DNA of 64,000 nt from Kushneria pakistanensis (GTDB taxonomy: Bacteria > Pseudomonadota > Gammaproteobacteria > Pseudomonadales > Halomonadaceae). The DNA is taken from the NCBI RefSeq assembly GCF_014652795.1, contig NZ_BMZM01000001.1, positions 1,054,001 to 1,118,000 on the forward strand, read 5' to 3'. The position numbers and the translations under genes are program-made. The notes beneath the pieces were generated by a model that ran no database searches, had not been told where the DNA came from, and saw nothing but the letters and a program-made list of their open reading frames with translations. Each line of letters opens with the position of its first letter. Position 1 is the first letter of the stretch. This document shows, piece by piece, positions 1 through 6,614 of this stretch.

Positions 1-1337
1 TCGCTGGCCTCAGGACGCCCATAGCGAATGTTTTCCATGATCGATCGGTGAAAAAGCGCACTTTCCTGCGGCACTACGGCCATGGCGGCTTTCAAACTGT
101 CCTGATCGACTTCATTAACGGGCTGCCCATCAATCAGTACACGGCCGGATTGCGGATCATCCAGACGCTGAATCAGGGTCACCAGCGTGGATTTTCCAGC
201 GCCGGATGGGCCGACAATCCCCACTTTCTGACCCGCAGGAATAGTCAGGGAAAAATCCTGGAAAACGGCACGGGCGTTGGGGTAGGCAAAGGCAACATGC
301 TTAAAATCGATGGCCCCAGAGGTGGCCACAAGTGATTTCGGCGGCTCGGGATCTGTCAGGTCATAGGGCTGGCCGATGATATTGAGCGTATCGGCGATGG
401 CACCAAACTGCTGTGAAATGTCGACCAGCGCCAGGGCCAGATCGCGCGAGCCATGCAAAATACGAAATGTCAGGGCACTGACGACCACCACATCACCGGC
501 AGTAACTGCGCCCTGATGCCATAGCCACAGCGCCCAGAAAAGCATGGTACCCGACATGAACCACAGGCATATGTCGTGCAGGATTCGCATTCTTTCCACA
601 TAGCGCCAGCTGCGCAGGTGGGAGGCGGCTTCAATATTGACCTCATGCGAAAGGCGCTCCCGCTCCCGCTCTCTCGCTGAAAAGGCCTTGATATTCCAGA
701 CGTTACCGATGAGATCCACCATCTCGCCATTGATGCGTGATGACTGGGCGGCAAACTCTCGATGACGATAGCGCCCATGAATTCCCAAACCGGTAATCAG
801 CGTGGCTACCAGCCCTACAAAGATCACCAGTGCCAGCGCCATGCGCCAGTCGATGATCAAAAATACGACAATGGCGCCAAGGAAATCTACGCAGGGTGGG
901 GTAACGTTCCAGGTCAGCGTTGAAAGAATGCTGTTGGTTGACGCGCCGGTGGCTGAAATACGGGCGCCCAGGGCGCCGGTCGATTGCCGGTTGAAATAAC
1001 GCATGGACTGCCCGGTGAGATAATGGAACAGATCCACTCGCAGGTCGGCACAGGTTTTCACGATAACGCGACTGCCAAACCAGCCGCTGCCTCGCCATAG
1101 CACGCTTTCCAGTACGATCAGGGCAATAAAGAACGTCAGGGGTGTCCACACGTCAGCCGCCTGTGGGTCCCCCTGTGCCATGGCATCCACCAGCAGCTTC
1201 ATGCCGTACTGTACGGCAACCGCGCAGCTTGCTGCTCCAATTACCAGGGCCGCCAACAGGCCAAATTGCCGTGGGCGCGTCTTTATATAATGCAGCAGGA
1301 ATCTGGCAGGGCGGTGCGGCAGCGCTGTCAATGACAT
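1..1337 (-). CDS. ABC transporter, fused permease and ATPase (MsbA/MdlB type), 3' end cut by window edge
   Basis: The 445 visible residues form an ABC exporter half-transporter: a six-helix transmembrane domain (about residues 20-310) followed by the start of the nucleotide-binding domain. Walker A reads GPSGAGKS at about 376-383 and the Q-loop VVPQES lies near 421-426. The signature motif and Walker B are beyond the window. The ATG at 1337 gives a short basic N-terminus before the first helix; no strong ribosome site is seen. Such proteins export lipids, drugs or peptides as dimers; the substrate cannot be named from sequence. The gene runs leftward and diverges from the lipoprotein gene at 1647. 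Confidence 0.9.
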   Translation of the reverse strand, partial: MSLTALPHRPARFLLHYIKTRPRQFGLLAALVIGAASCAVAVQYGMKLLVDAMAQGDPQAADVWTPLTFFIALIVLESVLWRGSGWFGSRVIVKTCADLRVDLFHYLTGQSMRYFNRQSTGALGARISATGASTNSILSTLTWNVTPPCVDFLGAIVVFLIIDWRMALALVIFVGLVATLITGLGIHGRYRHREFAAQSSRINGEMVDLIGNVWNIKAFSARERERERLSHEVNIEAASHLRSWRYVERMRILHDICLWFMSGTMLFWALWLWHQGAVTAGDVVVVSALTFRILHGSRDLALALVDISQQFGAIADTLNIIGQPYDLTDPEPPKSLVATSGAIDFKHVAFAYPNARAVFQDFSLTIPAGQKVGIVGPSGAGKSTLVTLIQRLDDPQSGRVLIDGQPVNEVDQDSLKAAMAVVPQESALFHRSIMENIRYGRPEAS

Positions 1338-1646
1338 TGGAAGTACTCATTGTCAGTAGGATCAGACTGAAAGGAAATAGCCGTATGGCTGATCAGGCAG
1401 TATCACCACTCTAGACCATGGCCTCCGTTGATCCAGTTATTCGCGTGAACACATCTTAATTCTTTAAACGTAAACCGCTAAAAAGGTTTTACGAAAACGT
1501 CGAGACGTTTGCTGGGAAGTTTATGCCCTGGTAATGAGAACGATCATGCTTGTGTTGTGCCCTGCGATTTTCGTTAGAGCATTTGTTAAACGATGATATG
1601 GACTATATTGGTGGTGCAGGACTTATTGACTCAAGGAGGATGCTGG
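1338..1646. other. Divergent intergenic region with promoter and palindrome
   Basis: About 309 bases lie between the leftward ABC gene and the rightward lipoprotein gene. I see no coding sequence. A plausible promoter for the rightward gene is TTTGTT (1582-1587), 16 bases, then TATATT (1604-1609). A perfect inverted repeat AAACGTC-GA-GACGTTT sits at 1495-1510 and could be a regulator site; its binder is unknown. Confidence 0.45.
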
Positions 1647-2171
1647 ATGTCATTTATTAAAAAAGGGGCCACCACGCTGGCCATCGCAGGCGCCATGTTT
1701 GCCGTGGCAGGTTGTTCGAGTTCCGAGCCAAAGCAGGAAGATCCCAACATTGATAGCGTGATTCAACAGTCCAATCAGGGCTATCGTAATACGACAGTCG
1801 GCTATACCTTTACCTATCCCGAAAACTGGCAGAGCAGCATCGTCGAGCGTGATACGTTCGAGTGGAATGGCAAACGCATGGATGCTCAGAACATGTCCGT
1901 TTTTTACTACAAGAATTTTGAGCTCAATAGCGAGCCTGCACCATTGCTGGCTCTGGCGACCTATCCGCAGCAGGAGTGGGAGCAAATGCAGCGCCAGGCG
2001 AAGGACCGTAGTGGTTCGACACCGCCACATGTCATCGACACAAGGGACGACAAGGTATTGGTGGCCTACATCAATACACAAAATCCGTATGACGCCGGTT
2101 CTACTCAGGGCCAGCAATTTGCCCGTCATGTCCTGTCGCCTGAGCAGGTCAAAAACGCCATCAACTGGTAG
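1647..2171 (+). CDS. Hypothetical lipoprotein
   Basis: A 174-residue protein with a clear lipoprotein signal: basic MSFIKKG, a hydrophobic stretch and lipobox VAGC, so it should be acylated on that cysteine and anchored in the envelope. The mature part is soluble and hydrophilic, with a GYTFTYPENW segment as in families of short envelope lipoproteins that bind or scaffold. The ATG at 1647 was chosen over upstream in-frame codons because AAGGAGGA lies 7 bases before it and the signal peptide starts there. Function is not recognised. A 12-bp stem hairpin follows the stop, then a small membrane-protein gene. Confidence 0.85.
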   Translation: MSFIKKGATTLAIAGAMFAVAGCSSSEPKQEDPNIDSVIQQSNQGYRNTTVGYTFTYPENWQSSIVERDTFEWNGKRMDAQNMSVFYYKNFELNSEPAPLLALATYPQQEWEQMQRQAKDRSGSTPPHVIDTRDDKVLVAYINTQNPYDAGSTQGQQFARHVLSPEQVKNAINW

Positions 2172-2181
2172 GTTGATATGC

Positions 2182-2207
2182 TGGCAGAGCCCTGAAGGGC
2201 TCTGCCA
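2182..2207 (+). terminator. Strong hairpin after the lipoprotein gene
   Basis: A perfect 12-bp stem (TGGCAGAGCCCT / AGGGCTCTGCCA) closed by a two-base GA turn lies 10 bases after the lipoprotein stop. There is no T-run, so it may be a weak terminator or an mRNA-stabilising element between this gene and the Pmp3-type gene. Confidence 0.5.
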
Positions 2208-2221
2208 TCGAGAATGCTGCA

Positions 2222-2377
2222 ATGGATCCCGTATCCCTGATTGTCCTTTCCTTTTTGTTGCCACCCCTGGCGGTCTATCTGGCGGTCGGTGTCGGCGATG
2301 CGCTCTGGCTTAATCTGCTTCTGACACTCATGGGCTATGTGCCCGGCATCATTCATGCCCTGATCGTTGTTACCTGA
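2222..2377 (+). CDS. Pmp3/YqaE-family small membrane protein (51 aa)
   Basis: An ATG at 2222 opens a 51-codon frame predicting two transmembrane helices joined by a short loop. The segment SFLLPPLAVYLAVG, a hydrophobic run and LLTLMGYVPGIIHAL match the UPF0057/Pmp3 (YqaE, stress-response peptide) pattern: LPP in helix one, and LGY-PG-IHA in helix two. In yeast and plants these proteolipids affect membrane potential and salt tolerance; the bacterial role is poorly defined, though a salt-related job suits a halophile. No obvious Shine-Dalgarno is seen before the ATG, so translation may be weak or coupled to upstream transcription. Confidence 0.85.
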   Translation: MDPVSLIVLSFLLPPLAVYLAVGVGDALWLNLLLTLMGYVPGIIHALIVVT

Positions 2378-2452
2378 AAAGACGGGATCAAAATAAGCGA
2401 CTGTTTCGTTTATGATGCGGCTTTTGCCCAATCTCACTATCGGAGTCCATGA

Positions 2453-3115
2453 ATGCTCAAGCGATTCGAACGCAACGTCAGCGGTCATGACTATGTCGTT
2501 GGCGATCTGCACGGGCATTACGCCTTGCTTGAGCGCGAACTGACCCGGGTCGCGTTTGATTCAGACAGAGACCGTCTCTTTAGCGTGGGCGATTTGATCG
2601 ATCGCGGGCCGGATTCCCTGAAGTGCCTGGAACTGGTGCATCAGCCGTGGTGTTTTGCAGTGACCGGCAACCACGAAATGATGGCTCGCAATGCACTTTT
2701 TGATAATCATTGGGGGCAATGGTTAAGCAATGGGGGAGACTGGTCCCGGGAGCATGACAAGGTTGTGCTGAGAAATCGGCTTGCCGAAGCCATGATGAAG
2801 ATGCCGCTGGCATTTGAGGTAGACACTGCTCATGGTGTGGTAGGTATCGTACACGCCGAACCCCCACAGGACTGGGCTGACATTCGCAAAACGTCTCGTG
2901 AAACGCTGCTCTGGTCACGACAGCGTATCGAGTCGGACCATCAGGATATCGTCTCCAATATCGACGCAGTCGTGGTCGGCCATACGCCGGTGCCCGAGCC
3001 CAGAACGCTGGGCAATGTGCGCTACATCGATCTTGGATCGTTTTTCAGTGGCCGCATCTGTCTGGAACGGCTTGAAGACATCGCGGCCATGATGGAAAAG
3101 AGCAGGAATCCCTGA
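2453..3115 (+). CDS. PP2A-like metallophosphatase (PrpA/PphA type)
   Basis: A 220-residue calcineurin-like phosphoesterase. The three signature blocks are present in order: GDLHG (D18, H20), GDLIDRGPDS (D47) and GNHE (N73, H74), with later metal histidines in IVHAE and VVGHTP. This set places it with the bacterial protein serine/threonine phosphatases related to phage lambda phosphatase and E. coli PrpA/PrpB, which dephosphorylate proteins and link to envelope stress. It ends with a complete C-terminal domain and is followed by tRNA-Pro in the same direction. The protein substrate is unknown; the fold call is firm. Confidence 0.9.
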   Translation: MLKRFERNVSGHDYVVGDLHGHYALLERELTRVAFDSDRDRLFSVGDLIDRGPDSLKCLELVHQPWCFAVTGNHEMMARNALFDNHWGQWLSNGGDWSREHDKVVLRNRLAEAMMKMPLAFEVDTAHGVVGIVHAEPPQDWADIRKTSRETLLWSRQRIESDHQDIVSNIDAVVVGHTPVPEPRTLGNVRYIDLGSFFSGRICLERLEDIAAMMEKSRNP

Positions 3116-3195
3116 ATGTGTGTTAACTACCTCTTTCCTTTTGCAGAACAGTGATGTAGGATACGCCCCGTTCTCGGCAATAACGAGAGCAGCGT

Positions 3196-3272
3196 CGGGG
3201 CGTAGCGCAGCTTGGTAGCGCGCCACAATGGGGTTGTGGAGGTCGCAGGTTCGAATCCTGTCGCCCCGACCA
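3196..3272 (+). tRNA. tRNA-Pro (anticodon GGG)
   Basis: A 77-base cloverleaf including encoded CCA. The acceptor CGGGGCG pairs with CGCCCCG, the D arm is GCGC...GCGC, the anticodon stem CCACA/TGTGG closes loop ATGGGGT with GGG at positions 34-36, and the T arm has GCAGG-TTCGAAT-CCTGT. It should read CCC and CCU proline codons. A Rho-independent terminator follows 14 bases downstream. Confidence 0.97.
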
Positions 3273-3285
3273 AAAGATTGATGGG

Positions 3286-3324
3286 AAAGCCGCTTACGGT
3301 TAACTGCCGAAGCGGCTTTTTCGT
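3286..3324 (+). terminator. Rho-independent terminator after tRNA-Pro
   Basis: Stem AAAGCCGCTT (3286-3295) pairs with AAGCGGCTTT (3310-3319) across a 14-base loop and runs into a T-run, a standard terminator for the tRNA transcript. Confidence 0.85.
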
Positions 3325-3434
3325 GTCCGGATGTCTGCCATCGGCAGTCGATTCTGCCTTGTCGTCCGGTCTTTCGTGCCCTGAGCACTCGTTCCTGCTT
3401 GAATGGGGCATCAATTCAGCGGTCAGGAGGAAAC

Positions 3435-3578
3435 ATGATCAAGAAGCTTCCCGGAATGCTGATCGGCACCGCCCTGGGTCTGGCGATCTGGCTGCCTACT
3501 CAAAGTTTAATACCTGCCATCCTGCTTGGCATCGCCTCCGGCGTGGCATGGGATCTCTGGCGCAAGCGCGCTTCATAG
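3435..3578 (+). CDS. Small hydrophobic protein (47 aa), unknown function
   Basis: A 47-codon frame starts at an ATG four bases after a near-perfect ribosome site (AGGAGG). The product begins MIKKLPG, has a hydrophobic stretch with two potential short helices (about residues 8-20 and 24-38) and ends WDLWRKRAS, giving positive charge at both ends. I do not recognise a family. The good ribosome site, membrane-like composition and position after a terminator support a real gene. Confidence 0.65.
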   Translation: MIKKLPGMLIGTALGLAIWLPTQSLIPAILLGIASGVAWDLWRKRAS

Positions 3579-3723
3579 ATAACACCTGATAAGGCTGACA
3601 GCGCCTGCAAAAATAGTAGGGACAAGCCTGCAGGGTCACGGTTATGCTGACACGCGCGACCAAAAGCTGTCTTGTCGCTTAAGAGTTTTTAATCTTCAGT
3701 CATTGCAGGCTCGGGAGAAAGGC

Positions 3724-4077
3724 GTGGCTCGTCAATTGAAAAGCGCTACACGAGGGCTGGCCATCATGATAGCCCTCGGTACACTGTCAGGTTGTTCTCT
3801 GTTTTCTTCAGATACACCGAAAAGTGCAGCGGCAGTACCGCCACCGCCGCAACTGGTCGGATATAACGGCATGAGCATGTGCCAGCCCTACAGTGACAAG
3901 CTCTGGGGTAATTTCCTGATGATCGGAAAAGTGGTGTCCATCGATTCGCCGGAAAACATGCACGTCAATATCTTGCGTGCCGAGGCCATGAAGCAGCCCT
4001 CCATTCAGATGACCGGCTATCCACGCCAGATCATCGATCAGCGCAACAAGTGGTATCCCTGCGAAGGTCAGGGATGA
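3724..4077 (+). CDS. Hypothetical small lipoprotein
   Basis: About 117 residues from a GTG at 3724, preceded by GGGAGAAAGG; an alternative TTG at 3703 adds seven residues and lacks a ribosome site. The N-terminus is basic (MARQLKSATRG), then hydrophobic, with lipobox LSGC, so an acylated envelope protein is predicted. After a Ser/Pro/Ala linker the mature domain (about residues 45-117) holds the motif NGMSMCQPYSDKLWG and ends with a Cys close to the C-terminus, so a disulfide between the two is possible. Family and function not recognised. Confidence 0.8.
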   Translation: MARQLKSATRGLAIMIALGTLSGCSLFSSDTPKSAAAVPPPPQLVGYNGMSMCQPYSDKLWGNFLMIGKVVSIDSPENMHVNILRAEAMKQPSIQMTGYPRQIIDQRNKWYPCEGQG

Positions 4078-4089
4078 ACAGGATTTTCG

Positions 4090-4118
4090 AATCTGACAAT
4101 GGATGTCATTGTCAGATT
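4090..4118 (+). terminator. Hairpin after lipoprotein gene
   Basis: An 11-bp perfect stem AATCTGACAAT / ATTGTCAGATT with a seven-base loop lies 13 bases after the stop. Only a short T stretch follows, so it is a probable but not textbook terminator. Confidence 0.6.
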
Positions 4119-4157
4119 TGCCTCAAATCCACACACAATGTGCGTTATACTTGTTTC

Positions 4158-4256
4158 ATACGCTTACTGCTTGATGAGGAGCAGTGACAGCCGGCTTACC
4201 CTGACTAAACGGTCGGTTGTCCAAACCTCATACCGCCTCATCGAGGCGGTTTTTTT
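4158..4256 (+). ncRNA. Candidate small RNA 1
   Basis: A TATACT box (4146-4151) is followed by about 100 non-coding bases that contain hairpin ACTGCT...AGCAGT (about 4165-4184) and end in a classical terminator: ACCGCCTC-ATC-GAGGCGGT (4232-4250) plus seven Ts. The gene before it already has its own hairpin and no credible frame lies in between, so an independent short transcript fits best. The -35 box is weak (TCAAAT). It could instead be a run-through 3' tail of the lipoprotein mRNA. Confidence 0.4.
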
Positions 4257-4319
4257 ATGCCTGCCTCAAGTAGATGGCACACCCTCTCAAATAAAAATAA
4301 TTCTCTTTTGCATTGATTT

Positions 4320-4453
4320 CCTTTTCAGGATCGTCCAAAGTGTTTCTCAGACGCTACGGCGTCTGGTTCATTTCGGTATGTCAGGTGCCAAAATGAACTC
4401 TCTCCTCATCATCAGGTCCTTTCGCCGCCTTTCCTTTTGAAAGGCGGCTTTTT
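4320..4453 (+). ncRNA. Candidate small RNA 2 (ends in second terminator)
   Basis: A second non-coding block ends in a strong terminator, GCCGCCTTTC / GAAAGGCGGC (4424-4448) followed by five Ts. Inside it is hairpin CAGACGC-TACG-GCGTCTG (4348-4365) and an unstructured CT-rich stretch before the terminator, the layout of Hfq-type small RNAs. The 5' end is not defined, because no good promoter is seen; the start given is a guess. It shares the hairpin, linker, terminator layout with the block at 4158-4256 but not its sequence. Confidence 0.35.
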
Positions 4454-4478
4454 ATGATCTGAACAAGGCATACGAGCC

Positions 4479-4562
4479 ATGCTTCGGACCCATGCAAGCG
4501 TAGCCCTGCTGAGCTACCTTGCAGGCTGTGACACGTTTTACTCATCAAATGAGGGAGCCTGA
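4479..4562 (+). CDS. Possible 27-residue lipoprotein peptide
   Basis: An ATG at 4479 opens 27 codons: MLRTHASVALLSYLAGC followed by a ten-residue polar tail. The lipobox LAGC after a short hydrophobic run resembles tiny entericidin-like lipopeptides. Its stop lies three bases before the start codon of the downstream hydrolase and overlaps the GAGGGAG ribosome site of that gene, so it could also be a leader coupled to it. The hydrophobic stretch is short and the upstream ribosome site is weak (AAGG, too distant), so this is tentative. Confidence 0.3.
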   Translation: MLRTHASVALLSYLAGCDTFYSSNEGA

Positions 4563-4565
4563 TTC

Positions 4566-5405
4566 ATGGCCTATGCCAATCTCGTCGACAGCAATAGCAA
4601 TGCCATTGACCTTTATTACCAGGACTGTGGGCAGGGGCCGACAGTCGTACTGATCCATGGCTGGCCACTGAGCCACCGCATGTGGGAATACCAGATCAAT
4701 GCGTTGACCGAGGCAGGCTATCGCTGCATTGCTTATGACCGTCGCGGTTTTGGTGAGTCCGAAAAGCCCTGGCAGGGTTACGACTACGATACTCTCGCTG
4801 ATGATCTGGCCGGGCTTCTGGAACATCTCGATATCAATGATGCCACACTGGTAGGCTTCTCAATGGGCGGTGGGGAAGTTGCCCGTTATCTGGGCCGGCA
4901 TGGCAGCAAGCGTGTACGTGGCGCGGTGCTGGTCGGGGCCGTCACCCCTTACATGCTCAAGACCGATGACAATCCGGAAGGTGTGGATCAGTCCATTTTT
5001 GATGACATGCTGGCCAATGTGAAAAAGGACCGTCCAGGGTTTCTGGGAAGCTTTGGCAAGCTGTTTGTCAATCATGAAGGACAGGCGCCCACGCTATCTG
5101 ATGAGCTTTTGACCTATAACCAGAGCATCGCCAGTTTTGCCTCTCCGCGTGCCACCCAGGAGTGCATCAAGGCCTTCGGGTTTACCGACTTCCGTCAGGA
5201 TCTGGAAAAATTCGATGTGCCCACGCTGGTCATTCATGGTGATGACGACCAGATCGTACCACTGGCTGCCAGCGGTCAACGCTCGGCAGACATGATCAAA
5301 AACGCCCGTCTCGAGATTGTAAAGGATGGCCCACATGGCCTTAACTTTACCCATGCGCAAGAACTTAACGAGCTGCTGATCAAGTTCCTTGAACAGGGGC
5401 GCTGA
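4566..5405 (+). CDS. Alpha/beta hydrolase, chloroperoxidase/arylesterase-like
   Basis: A 279-residue alpha/beta hydrolase. HGWPLS supplies the oxyanion-hole region near residue 31, GFSMGG carries the nucleophile Ser near residue 98, the acid is in HGDDDQIVP near 226, and the catalytic His is in DGPHGLN near 258. The overall pattern (YYQDCGQGPTVVLIHGWPLS at the N-terminus) is that of the non-haem chloroperoxidase/arylesterase group. In these enzymes perhydrolase activity is a side reaction of ester hydrolysis, so the true substrate is unknown. GAGGGAG gives a good ribosome site 8 bases before the ATG. Confidence 0.88.
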   Translation: MAYANLVDSNSNAIDLYYQDCGQGPTVVLIHGWPLSHRMWEYQINALTEAGYRCIAYDRRGFGESEKPWQGYDYDTLADDLAGLLEHLDINDATLVGFSMGGGEVARYLGRHGSKRVRGAVLVGAVTPYMLKTDDNPEGVDQSIFDDMLANVKKDRPGFLGSFGKLFVNHEGQAPTLSDELLTYNQSIASFASPRATQECIKAFGFTDFRQDLEKFDVPTLVIHGDDDQIVPLAASGQRSADMIKNARLEIVKDGPHGLNFTHAQELNELLIKFLEQGR

Positions 5406-5715
5406 TAGAAAAGGGGAAGGCCAGTCCATGGCCTTCCCCTGAAAAAAACCGGCCAGCAAGTCAGCTGGCCGTCAGGCTTTACACGTATCATGGGTACGGG
5501 AAGTCGTGTGAGCCCGTTCAACCTCCTGTTGCCACCGGACTGCCTGTCCATGTGCCTCCCTGCACGATGTTTTTCTCTTTCCCGGCACGACAACCATGGC
5601 TGATCAAGATGACAGGAATGTGATAATGCCATCTCTTTCCACTAAAGGTGTATCGACGAAAAACGTGCTCAGCTTTTTTTAAAACGCTTATAAACACTGG
5701 AACCGGATCATTATC
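5406..5715. other. Intergenic region with two hairpins
   Basis: No gene is seen in these 310 bases. They contain an 11-bp stem (GGGGAAGGCCA / TGGCCTTCCCC, 5413-5439), probably the terminator of the hydrolase transcript although it is followed by As on this strand, and a second stem GGCCAGC/GCTGGCC at about 5451-5470. The AT-rich stretch just before 5716 (with several T and A runs) is the likely promoter area of the omega-amidase gene. Confidence 0.45.
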
Positions 5716-6498
5716 ATGAGTGAACTGAGAACCACACTGGTGCAGGCCGATCTGCGCTGGGAAGCTATCGATACCAACTGCCAGTTGCTTGATGAGTGGC
5801 TTCAGGACGTCACTACCAGTGATCTGATCGTTTTGCCGGAAATGTTTTCAACCGGATTCAGCATGGCGCCGGAGCGCATGGCCGAGCCCATGGCGCAGAG
5901 CAAGGCCATTGCCTGGATGCAAAAGGCCGCACAGTCACATAATGCCGTGGTGACAGGCAGTGTTGCGATTGCTGAAGAGGGCAATTATTTCAATCGTCTG
6001 GTCTGGGCCCGCCCGGACGGCAGCATGGTCACCTATGACAAGCGTCATCTCTTTCGCATGGCAGATGAGCACGAACATTACGCCATGGGCAATGAGCGCA
6101 CCATTGTCGAACTCAACGGCTTTAAAATCCTGCTGACGGTCTGCTATGACCTGCGCTTCCCCGTGTGGCTGCGCAACACTGATCTTGAATACGATATTCT
6201 GCTCTGTGTCGCCAACTGGCCCTCCGCAAGACGCATGCAGTGGCGTACGCTTTTACAGGCACGGGCGATCGAAAACCTGAGTTACGTCATCGGCGTCAAC
6301 CGGGTGGGCGATGATGCGAACGGTCTGAGTTATAGCGGCGACTCGATGCTGATCGACTACCGAGGCGACGCGCTGATTGATGAATCGCCCAATCGTGCCT
6401 TTGTGCGTACCGGTGTGATCGGCAAACAGGGCCTTGAGGATTTCCGCGAAAAATTCCCTACCCATCACGATGCCGACCGCTTTACGCTGCATGTATAG
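5716..6498 (+). CDS. yafV: Omega-amidase / carbon-nitrogen hydrolase (YafV/NIT2 type)
   Basis: A 260-residue nitrilase-superfamily enzyme. The Glu-Lys-Cys triad is visible: Glu in VLPEMFSTGF near residue 42, Lys in YDKRHLFRM near 107, and Cys in TVCYDLRFP near 143. The MFSTGFSM and YDLRFP blocks are those of the YafV/NIT2 branch, which hydrolyses alpha-ketoglutaramate and alpha-ketosuccinamate, intermediates left by glutamine transamination and by the methionine salvage route. Length is typical. It stands alone, with a terminator directly after. Confidence 0.9.
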   Translation: MSELRTTLVQADLRWEAIDTNCQLLDEWLQDVTTSDLIVLPEMFSTGFSMAPERMAEPMAQSKAIAWMQKAAQSHNAVVTGSVAIAEEGNYFNRLVWARPDGSMVTYDKRHLFRMADEHEHYAMGNERTIVELNGFKILLTVCYDLRFPVWLRNTDLEYDILLCVANWPSARRMQWRTLLQARAIENLSYVIGVNRVGDDANGLSYSGDSMLIDYRGDALIDESPNRAFVRTGVIGKQGLEDFREKFPTHHDADRFTLHV

Positions 6499-6513
6499 CA
6501 GTATGTGCACGAT

Positions 6514-6551
6514 AAAAAAGCCCCGGGCATTATGGCTCGGGGCTTTTTTAT
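6514..6551. terminator. Bidirectional terminator
   Basis: A-run, stem with core AGCCCCG...CGGGGCT and a T-run on both sides; sits between the rightward amidase and the leftward yejF, although yejF ends about 60 bases further right. Confidence 0.85.
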
Positions 6552-6614
6552 CGCCATGAGATTTTTCACTCTGAGATACGGGTAACAGGCAAGCCGCTGC
6601 GCATTAAGGCCCTG

